This document shows, piece after piece, positions 33,801-42,300 of a stretch of 64,000 nucleotides of DNA. Position 1 is the stretch's first letter. Each line of letters starts with the position of its first letter. The DNA comes from Bolinopsis microptera (taxonomy: Eukaryota > Ctenophora > Tentaculata > Lobata > Bolinopsidae). The DNA is taken from contig NC_087082.1 in NCBI RefSeq assembly GCF_026151205.1, forward strand, positions 9,742,901 to 9,806,900. Reading direction: 5' to 3'. Under the pieces are notes generated by a model that saw only the letters and a list, made by a program, of their open reading frames with translations, searched no databases and had not been told where the DNA came from. The position numbers were made by a program, and so were the translations under genes.

Positions 33801-35636
33801 CATGATTGACCGTCAAAATATCTTTTTAGAAATTCTAACACTTTTCGAATGGTGTGGTAAACTGTTAAGGGAGTTTAAACCAGGCTTTATGAATGCTCAA
33901 TACAATAATTTTAATATTGTCTAAAGATTTTTAACCGAAAGAATGCTGATATTTTTCATGGAAAAACTCTTTCTGGTGACGACACTATTAACAGATCGTG
34001 TTTGCAGCAGAAGAGAAAATACAGAGAAGAAAGGAGCAAAGATATTTGATATAAGGGCGAGTGGGGGAACTTATTGGTCTACAGAAAAGGTTGCTGCACT
34101 CGGTGGGAGAAGGCATAAAACTGACAACGCCCAACAACGTATCCCATAAGAGCTATATTCTACTCCAAAAGGTCTCCAACAAACCTGTCCCCAAATAAGT
34201 TTCCAACCAACCTGTACAATAGATGTTGATAACTTTGTCCTGTCCGCCAGTCACAATAAGGCCCTTCGGAAAGTCATCAGTGGTCTTGAGGGACGCAACT
34301 GCGTTCACAAACCCTGTGTGTCCAGTTAGCTGACATATCACGCTCCACCTAGTAACAAAGATAGTAACACCTAGTAACACCTAGCAACACCTAGTAACAC
34401 CTAGTAACACGGGTAGTAACACCTAGTAACACCTAGCAACACCTAGTAACACCTAGCAACACAGGTAGTAACACCTAGTAACACAGGTAGTAACACCTAG
34501 TAACACCTAGCAACACCTAGTAACACCTAGTCACATAAGTAGTAACACTTAGTAATACCTAGTAACACCTAGTAACACCTAGCAACACATGTAGTAACAC
34601 CTAGTAATACCTAGTAACACCTAGTAACACCTAGCAACACATGTAGTAACACCTAGTAACACCTAGTAACACCTAGTAACAAGTTTCAAGGTAGACAGTT
34701 GAAAAGTAAATGTAAACCTGTCAGCAGCGGGTGTGTCCTTGTCACAGTCAGAGTTCTGTTCCCAGAGCCGGGCAGTGTTGTCCCTGGACCCTGTCACTAT
34801 CAGACCCTGGTTGTGAGGGGTTGTTATTGTATACATAGTGTATAGTGTATAGTGTATAATGTATAGAGGTGGTGAGGACACTATTAACAGATCGTGTTGT
34901 CCCTGGACCCTGTCACTATCAGACCCTGGTTGTGAGGGGTTGTTATTGTATACATAGTGTATAGTGTATAATGTAGTGTATAATGTATAATGTATAGAGA
35001 TGGTGAGTCGTTAAGGAATATATACTAAAGAATTGGAAACTTGCCAACCAGGCTTTCTCTATAACTAATCCCTATAAGCGGACAACTTGCTGTCAAAATA
35101 TAGCAAACAAACTAATTCAACCGTCTAATTTGCCCCATTATGTTGAATGTTGATATGAAACTTACAGTGGCGGTCATGCTATTAACTTACAGTGGCTGTC
35201 ATGCTATTAACTTACAGTGGCTGTCATGCTATTAACTTACAGTGGCGGTCATGCTATTAACTTACAGTGGCGGTCATGCTATTAACTTACAGTGGCGGTC
35301 ATGCTATTAACTTACAGTGGCGGTCATGCTATTAACTTACAGTGGCGGTCATGCTATTAACTTACAGTGGCGGTCATGCTATTAACTTACAGTGGCTGTC
35401 ATGCTATTAACTTACAGTGGCGGTCATGCTATTAACTTACAGTGGCGGTCATGCTATTAACTTACAGTGGCGGTCATGCTATTAACTTACAGTGGCTGTA
35501 ATGTATATTGTATAATTTGTATAGTATAAAGAGCATAGTGTATGGTATACAGAGTGTATAAACTTACAGTGGCGGTCATGCAGCAGCACCGGACATCAGA
35601 GGAGTGACCGACAAGGGTAGCAGACAGATCGTACAT
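23494..35636 (-). CDS. PLAA: PLAA / Ufd3 (Doa1) ubiquitin-binding, Cdc48/p97 cofactor
   Basis: Coding exons on the minus strand: 35636-35568, 34806-34718, 34348-34212, 33763-33654, 33329-33197, 32955-32770, 32597-32466, 32340-32213, 32025-31902, 31387-31212, 31033-30910, a probable linker exon 27087-26974, 25177-24996, 24775-24624, 24427-24271, 23984-23886, 23613-23494. All junctions are GT-AG and in frame; the product is about 743 residues (705 without the linker exon). The order is a seven-bladed WD40 propeller (for example GLIVTGSRDNTARLW, GHTGFVNAVASL, GDKTIRLWRDG), then a PFU domain (YDFVINVDVEEGKPPLKLG, SDDPW-like EDDPWNVAQEF), then a PUL domain (GDELTHFEKIAKK, WDKSLVFPCLDL) ending LLVATGT. 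PLAA binds ubiquitin through PFU and p97 through PUL, and acts in ubiquitin recycling and endosomal sorting. Its 5.7-kb interior (30909-25178) hosts a BCCT gene. Confidence 0.93.
24051..24130. repeat. Tandem repeat, 10-bp unit (CTCAAAATTA) x 8
   Basis: Perfect copies apart from one substitution, in the PLAA intron between 24270 and 23985. Confidence 0.97.
24185..24270. repeat. 21-bp repeat abutting a PLAA donor site
   Basis: About four copies of a unit containing CCACAAGTGACCCAGTTACT. The array runs directly into the 5' splice site of the exon ending at 24271 (GTTTGTGG on the minus strand). Confidence 0.85.
24802..24833. repeat. Poly-G tract of 32 bases
   Basis: Uninterrupted G run on the plus strand, 26 bp from the 3' splice site at 24776. 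On the transcribed strand it gives a C run in the intron's acceptor region. The length may not be exact, because such runs are hard to sequence. Confidence 0.95.
25590..26632. repeat. Composite minisatellite, ~100-130-bp unit with nested 10-bp repeats
   Basis: About nine copies of a unit containing TCTAGATCTAATATAGCC, GTGTAATGTAACATG and TTTATCTTGC(A/T)GTGACG. Each is followed by a variable number (2-6) of the 10-mer CACCTAGTAA. The same 10-mer forms a separate array at 34347-34680 in another intron of the same gene. Confidence 0.93.
26733..26948. repeat. Tandem repeat, 11-bp unit (ATTACATTTTAC-like)
   Basis: About 19 copies of an ACATT(A/G/C)CATTTT unit, 25 bp past the donor of the PLAA linker exon. 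ORFs across it are repeat artefacts. Confidence 0.95.
27088..27795. other. PLAA intron / upstream region of the nested BCCT gene
   Basis: Contains duplicated AGTTTGCTGGTTTGAGGTTGG segments (27465-27487, 27523-27545) and the presumed BCCT promoter. An acceptor-like TTTTAACACCAG lies about 24 bp upstream of the BCCT start codon. No other gene. Confidence 0.5.
27796..30294 (+). CDS. BCCT-family (betaine/carnitine/choline) transporter, intronless
   Basis: A single-exon 832-residue protein. The family signature is GVGVGIFLYGASEPVYHY at about residues 140-157. The conserved segment around TM8 is WGLWLSWTPFVGMFIA then KISKGRTVREVI (residues ~390-415). A Ser/Thr-rich ITSTSSGALMVD lies near residue 595. 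About 12 hydrophobic segments are visible, and the length exceeds bacterial BetP/CaiT because of extracellular loops. BCCT proteins carry quaternary-ammonium osmolytes, often with Na+; substrate here is not predictable. It lies antisense inside a PLAA intron. BCCT genes are chiefly bacterial but occur in several non-vertebrate animals. The absence of introns fits either retroposition or an ancestrally intronless or transferred gene. Confidence 0.93.
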   Translation: MVMEEERTEDVIETHPEQPTLTSWKGALIKDDSLWAKWRFGKGGEGPELRFNPAVVLVSLLMIAGVGLWCIVRTEDAHKTLKDGELALSGGLSWFYIFCRMFWIGFILVLYVSKHGAVKLGKDRDKPQYSEGTWFSMIFCSGVGVGIFLYGASEPVYHYTTPNKHTAHGYTPDNELAEPALTLAFFHWGLQSWIAYVVLGVGLAFVTHRKGLPMTIRSCFYPLIGGRVYTWLGDLIDILSVVSTMLSLISVIGIGALQINSGLNFVFPNSNIGNSTVSQTIIVWTLTAFTAASVLCGGGVRRVCELCLAAAVLLTLTVLLSDDTPFLLTTFFQTTGNYFHYLLKLGFNGDAMEEMNITSAQGADRGRDYKDGAGDGPSGWLQMWTLHYWGLWLSWTPFVGMFIAKISKGRTVREVIRGALVAPITFSFLWVATFGGAAIRNEKIAATLVTDETPFCCPAQPELLNWGPAALAGANWRTELVRDVQKKYGGYDNVEGCTEKFITLWDQHWKDNTAGGLEFTNFGTFYNTSKNRYKISLIRSHDELYPLNGNKTAARLSCIPAGDLWYSLMYTYNNLGNMLSIASLVAIFLFIITSTSSGALMVDIIAANGDKHPPRVQRIFWCCVMGGVASAALATKGEAALAAIQTASILTALPFYLFLSVLCVSLWRGLEMECGDVNPYGVDFTVGVIDPVSSWRPTLWCSLLKNLVLTPVTLYFVSVKIGASKKEAGTTCLLAYLFWVCWLFLVILETQVPGWGAVGWVCYLAHGYIVSAVRGAVRDRYQIHGSSAEDLLVAVLLYPCVAVQLQASVVRRGLSTVLPLPYRVTKSKSDKL
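30295..30909. other. 3' flank of BCCT within the PLAA intron
   Basis: AT-rich, no further ORF. A possible polyadenylation hexamer AATAAA occurs near 30768 on the plus strand. Confidence 0.4.
31412..31745. repeat. Tandem repeat, 14-bp unit (GTGGTTACTAAGCA)n
   Basis: About 23 copies with occasional 7-8 base truncations, starting 25 bp from the acceptor of the PLAA exon that begins at 31387. Confidence 0.95.
33331..33492. repeat. 16-bp repeat contiguous with a PLAA acceptor site
   Basis: About ten copies of a GGAGCATATTATGTA-like unit. On the sense strand each copy ends ATATGCTCCT, which is the polypyrimidine tract of the real acceptor (GCTCCTTCAG, exon start 33329). The array therefore begins at the splice site. 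Confidence 0.93.
34347..34680. repeat. 10-bp repeat (CACCTAGTAA)n spanning a PLAA acceptor site
   Basis: About 33 copies with variants (CACCTAGCAA, CAGGTAGTAA). The sense-strand unit GTTACTAGGT is the sequence of the real 3' splice site of exon 3 (TTACTAG, exon start 34348), so every unit presents an AG in the same context. Confidence 0.93.
34776..35007. repeat. Tandem duplication of a PLAA exon 2 acceptor and 5' exon part
   Basis: About 110 bp covering ~31 bp of exon 2, its acceptor and upstream intron (34776-34876) is repeated at about 34892-35007. The extra copy loses the reading frame after ~11 codons (stop), so it cannot replace exon 2. Confidence 0.85.
35162..35500. repeat. 25-bp repeat carrying copies of the PLAA exon 1 donor site
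   Basis: About 13-14 copies. The sense-strand unit contains CATGACCGCCACTGTAAGTT, that is the last 15 bases of exon 1 plus its GTAAGT donor. The true donor is at 35567-35566, 70 bp away. Confidence 0.95.
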
Positions 35637-36308
35637 TCTAATAACTCTGGTGGGGTGGAAGAAATGTAGTCACTGCGCAATTTCTAGGTATAAATTACGC
35701 TCTCTGGAGAGCCAGGGATGAAATTGAACAAATTTGGTAAGTTTTTGAATCTCGAAAGTAAAGGCTCGAGTTGGTGAAAGTCGTGTAAATAGAATTCGCA
35801 CTCTATGAACTACTAGGACGGCGAGGTAACAGAATGATTTACAGATATCAATAAAACTCCAAATTCTGATAAAATAGAAATGTAAATTTGAAACAAAACT
35901 AAATGTACAAGTCAAATGCTCAAATAAAAGATATCAGTGATTATCAAAATGATGTAAAAGCAATTATTCGCACTAAAGATAACTGAGACTGAATCTGTAT
36001 GGTTCTAATCTTCACAGTTTAGATCGTAACTGGACACTTTCTATTATGCCAATCAATTACAAGACAATCATTAAACATATAACACATCATATTATCATCT
36101 TAACACAAATCATATCTAATTTGTAGATCTAACAAATTGGAAGAGGACAATGTAAACTGTAAACTCAAAGCTCAGGCGAAGATGACCATGTGAAAATAAC
36201 CAAGTACAACTGATCACTAGGTCTATCTTGTCATTATCGAAAGTTGAACTTCTGTCCGCTTTCACTTCTTCTCGCTGTAAATTTGTCCTCATTGACAAGT
36301 GACCAGTT

Positions 36309-39300
36309 TCAGTCCATATCAGTTGACTTCTTACTTCTTAGTTTCTTAAGATTCTCCAGATCATCCTGGAGTCGTTGTTGTAGGAATGAGTTGGTGGTAC
36401 GAGCTACCTCCACCTCTAACCCTCTTATCTTCCTGTCCAAGGTCTGAAATATGTGAAATATGTGAAATATGTGGAATTTTGTTATTTAAACAGAATGCGG
36501 ATGCTATTTTTACAAATCGTAGTTATTTTTGTAACATTCAGTCGGAAATGATTGCACAGTATCTTAAATCTTAATTTTATAGTTCAAGTTAAAGCAGTAT
36601 AAAGTCTGCTAAATACACTCTAATTAACATGTCCGCTACATGCTATAGTTATGAACACTAGCAAAATAATAACCTCCAGCTCAAATATAGCATCCTGACT
36701 GGTAGAATTGCTGGTATCCATGGCTACCCTCACAGCTCCTTTCCTAATGGCCTTTGTAGTCGTACCGTCCTGTAGGTGGAACATTATTATTATTATGATT
36801 AGAGAGTATCATGGTTATGAAGGGATTAACCGTGATTTGCTTTTACTAACTGTACAATAGGTAAAGAGGTATCAGTCGAATAATCTGTAGAATAAAGTCC
36901 GAGAATAATCGCAAATTCTCAATAATTTGGTAGTGAAAGCTAGAAAACCTCGTCTGGACTAATAATTTGGGAGTGAAAGCTAGCAAACCTCGTCTGGACT
37001 AATAATTATGGAGTGAAAGCTAGCAAACCTCGTCTGGACTAATAATTAGGGAGTGAAAGCTAGCAAACCTCGTCCGGACTAATAATTAGGGAGTGAAAGC
37101 TAGAAAACCTCGTCTGGACTAATAATTAGGGAGTGAAAGCTAGCAAACCTCGTCCGGACTAATAATTAGGGAGTGAAAGCTAGCAAACCTCGTCCGGACT
37201 AATAATTAGGGAGTGAAAGCTAGCAAACCTCGTCTGGACTAATAATTAGGGAGTGAAAGCTAGCAAACCTCGTCTGGACTAATAATTAGGGAGTGAAAGC
37301 TAGCAAACCTCGTCTGGACTAATAATTAGGGAGTGAAAGCTAGCAAACCTCGTCTGGACTAATAATTTGGGAGAGAAAGCTAGCAAACCTCGTCTGGACT
37401 AATAATTTGGGAGTGAAAGCTAGCAAACCTCGTCTGGACTAATAATTAGGGAGTGAAAGCTAGCAAACCTCGTCTGGACTAATAATTAGGGAGTGAAAGC
37501 TAGCAAACCTCGTCTGGACTAATAATTAGGGAGTGAAAGCTAGCAAACCTCGTCTGGACTAATAATTAGGGAGTGAAAGCTAGCAAACCTCGTCCGGACT
37601 AATAATTAGGGAGTGAAAGCTAGCAAACCTCGTCCGGACTAATAATTAGGGAGTGAAAGCTAGCAAACCTCGTCCGGACTAATAATTAGGGAGTGAAAGC
37701 TAGCAAACCTCGTCTGGACTAATAATTATGGAGTGAAAGCTAGCAAACCTCGTCTGGACTAATAATTAGGGAGCGAAAGCTAGCAAACCTCGTCCGGACT
37801 AATAATTAGGGAGTGAAAGCTAGCAAACCTCGTCTGGACTAATGATTAGGGAGTGAAAGCTAGCAAACCTCGTCTGGACTGGAGTCCCCGTCATCACTAC
37901 TCAGATCCTGGAACATCTCCATTAGCTCTTTGTCGAAACTCTTCTCCTCTTCTCCCTCCTGAATCAGAATGTTTTGTATACAGAGTGTATACTGTATAGG
38001 GTATAGTGTATGGTGTATAGTGTATAGTGTATAATGTATAATATAACTCTTCTCCTATTTTCCCTCCAGAACAGGGGTGTAGGAAGCGGGGGGGGGGGGG
38101 GGGGGGCAGAATGTTTTGGGGTTTGGGGATAGCAGCCATATTTTGTCAAGCTGAGCAATTTACCGCGATGGAACGGCTGTGAGAAGCAATGTTTGGATTT
38201 CAAGAAAAAAAAAGTCGTGAAGTTAAACCACTGATTTTTACTGAATGATTTCAGATGAAAACGTTAAACCGAGCATGATTTTTATTTGTTGTAATCCTAC
38301 CTGAGCGCTGTGTTTTGTGGCTGAAATGTCAGCAGTCAGCGTTTCATCCAACATTTTAGAGAGGTCACATGTAGCAGTCTGGGGTATCTCTATTATTTCT
38401 TGAGAGAGGCCTGCGTGGGAATAGTGTTACAGAGGGTTTGTGAATTACCCTGAAAGAGCACGTATTATCGGCTCTGCTGTTTACTGTGTCTGTAGCACAA
38501 AATATCAGAGTTAGTTTGGAGGTTCAGCTTGTGTCTCTTTTACTTGATGTACGTGCAGCAACGCAGTGGTGGTGCGCCGTGCAGAGAGTATGTGTCTATT
38601 AAAATAATAGCTGCATTGTTAAAATAGGACAGGTTGGATCACTTTGTAGCCTGAACGAAATGTTAATACAGGCTTATTTAAGTACACATTCAACACTTTT
38701 TAGTTTTATTGAACAACATGCTTACTATTTGTATGCATAAAATAAAAATAAAATATATAAATTATAAGTTATCCCAAGTTTTATTAATATTACAATATTT
38801 ATCACGTGGTTGTTATCAGTTTTGTTTTGTTTTGTTTTGTTTTAGTTATGCAGGTTCGGTTTTCTACAGGGCACAATGTAGCAAATTGATAGACGCCGTG
38901 GTTTCTGTAATGGAACATAAAATAAGAAAGTACAATCTGTACTTCATCAATTCCGATAGTAAATATGTTTCAAGAATGACCACGACACCGCAATTGTATC
39001 TATTGACTAACTTGTTATCTTGACGTTATCATCAGGGCTTTACTTGTTACTCAAATACAACGACACCTTTACACTCCATAATCTCAATGCTATCATACAA
39101 TTATCCCGTTAAACACAGCTGAGGAGACATCCTTTAAACATCCCGCTACAACACGCTACAACCCGCGACACCACCACAACCCGCGACACAACCCACAACA
39201 TGCTATCAGCTGTATTACATAGCACTCAAACCAAAGTCGGTCACGTGCAAGCCAGGAGTAACCGATGAAGTTATTACAATTGCACTTGATATAATCAGAG

Positions 39301-42300
39301 CTGTGATCTCAAGCTGTGCACCTGTTTAAAGTTTAAATCAGGCAGTGTGACACCAGGTAATGAGAAGCATATTGCAACGGTAAAAACGACCGTGCAGCGC
39401 TCAACACATTCATTGTCCTATTTGTGAGAGCGATCAAGGTTTCAATTTGATGACTGAGAGATGACTTCTGCACTGCCGTCCTATTTCGATCACAACTTTG
39501 AGCAATGTCAAAGGTAGCTTATGCGAGAATACATCATGTTTTTGTAGACTATTCTTTCCATAAGTTCACGATTGGAACGAATGCATTATCCATTATACAG
39601 TCAAATTTCGCACTCACCCTTTTGTTTATGTCGGCTTTGCTTTTTCTAAAATCTTAAACTTGAACTTATGGTTAAATCCGATATTTTCAGAGTAACGGCT
39701 GTCCGAGACAAGTTGATCTTCTCCCTGCCCCTCTTCAAGGGACGAGAGAAACTGTCCCTCCTCAGTTTACTCTCCTTTATCTACACTGTCAAGGGGAACT
39801 ACAAAGAAGCAGCATCAGTCATCAGCCGCTGCAAGCTTCTCTCTTCAGCTACTCTCCTTGTTCTCACTACCGAGTCCGAACTGTTTAACCGTACCTCCGA
39901 TACTAAAAATGCTAAAAAAACTCTGAAACTACTGCAGAGGAGCCTGCTAGACACATACTATGAGTCCTTTCAAATTGAAGCTATTATTGATCTAGCCCTG
40001 GCGCACATTGTGTTTGGTCTGAACTGCGCGGCGCTCGAGATGCTCCATAAAGCTCGGCTTCGCCTCAGCTCTAAGAGGTCCGGGAGAACTGTTTGCTTTT
40101 TAAGCTTTTGTTATGGTCTAGTTTACTATTACTTCAACCAGAACGCTGAGCGAGGGTTGTCCAAGTATTACGCGCAACTCTGCATTGACAAACTTACTCC
40201 CCTACTCAAGATATCCCATTATAGAAACGTTTGCGGAGTGTATCTGTGGAAGTTGCAAGTAAGAATGGCGTCAGTGACTATCCCAGTACCAAACAATATG
40301 GTCGTGTCAGGGTATGCTCAGTATCAGATAGGGAAGGAATATGTGAAAGCGGGGTTCCCCGGAAAGGGGGTCCACTTGTTGAAGCGATCATTGCAAGTCA
40401 GCAAGCTGGCTGATACTTACTATTGGATTGGGGAGGGGATGGTTAAGTTGGCGAATAGACAGAAGGGGTGTGACCCCATGTGGACGGATATCCTGGAGAG
40501 GTGTCCAGTTTACGTGAAACCTCCAACAAACGAGCAAGATAGTGGCTTATCTCCTCCACCACCCACAGCAGTAGCTCTCTACAGAAGAGACAGAGAACGG
40601 AGGTTAGCTCTAACTTCGCCCACAGCTGTACTGAAAATCATTCAGAGGATCGATACAGATTCTAGGAAATGTTCCAATGAAGTTCTGTACATTGAGGCTC
40701 AAGAATATTACAAGAGAGCAATAATTTCATCTCCTATTTTGGAGGAAAAATACAATCTCTCGCTAGCCAAGCTGATGATCTACCTCAACAAAGTAATGAG
40801 TGCAGAGGCTCTCCTCTCCAGGGTTATCAGCCGGATATCCTCCCCCTTCATACTGTTCGAAGCCTCCCTTCTCCTCGCCACCTGTTTCGCGAGTGGCAAG
40901 ATCATGATAGCTTCAGAACACATCTCCCGGTGCTTAGACCTACTCCCTAAGATCAGTGTGAGCAGCGAGAAGCTGCACTTGTTGACCCAGTGGTGTGTCT
41001 ACTACGCGTACTACCATTGTAACCGGAGGAACAGTCTGGATAGCAAGTACTGGGTGGACCACCTGCAGGACCTGGGATACTCTCAGGTGGAGCCCCTGGT
41101 GGAGAAGCTGAAGGGCATGCAGGAGGACAAGGTGGTCAGGATGGTAGGCAGCAGGTGGGTTAGCAAGAACAGGAACGCTAAATCTCATAGCATTGATGTG
41201 GACCAAAGTTGAGTTGTGGTAACTGTTTTAAAAGATTTTGATTAATTAAAGCTTGAATAATGTACAGTACGCGATGAATTGTGATTTGATTTTAATTGTG
41301 GTTTAATTCGAGAACAGAGAAACAGTGTAGAGTGAGAATACCACAAGGTGTTTTAAGAATAACGCTTTGAGATCGACTTGAAAACTGTTAGTGCTTGGTG
41401 ATTTATAAGTGCTACCCTCTGGGGCCAACATCACGAAGACAGCACATTTTTTATAAAAACTCAATTTATATGAAGATCTTTTCTTTGTTGATATACATTG
41501 AATTTGCCCTTTTATTGAATAGGAAAAGAAAAAAACACGAGTAAGAAGTTTTAAAACAATTGAATGTTTATGAAAAAATATATTGGGTTTAATTCTAAAA
41601 TGTCCAGCGTCCAGGTCCCAGGATAAACTGTAGAGGAGTTTCACGCTACATAACATTTTTACACGAATTCTTACTGCACGTATGAAATGATAAAGTTGTC
41701 TTTGTCCTCAAAGTGTGCCGTATCACTCTCAAAGATCTTGATGCTGGTAAGAAGGGAACAGGAGTCGTGACTGAACTGGCCGTCAAAGTTTACTTTGTGC
41801 TGCATCACCTTGAAGTTCTTCCCAGGGCGGATGATGAATACGATCTTCTCAGTCTTTGACCAGGACAACTCATTGTTCTCAGAGAAAGTTGTTTCCAACT
41901 CGGACGAGTAGTCGGCTTTCGCTGTTGCGCTCATGCCGAACAACTTGAATCCTCCCTTCATTGATGCTTCCACGGACATTTTATAAGTGGACTTGTTGGT
42001 GATGGTGTGTGAGCTGGATCTCTTGATGCCAGTTGTAACAGTAATCTCCCGAGTGATGGGGCTGGATCCCTGCCTGTTATCAAAGTGAAACACCTCATCT
42101 GTGTAGAAGTTTACCTTGAACCTGGGAACTAACTTCCACATCTGATCGTTGTAACGTGGCCCGCTGTACATCGAAATTTGCTGATTTCCAACACCATACT
42201 TGGCGATTCTGTCGTTTTTATAAAGGCAACTGTAGATGTAAAAGAATCCATCGTTATTTCCGGAGGGCACAAAGCGAAACAGTTGGTCGCTAAAGTGGGG

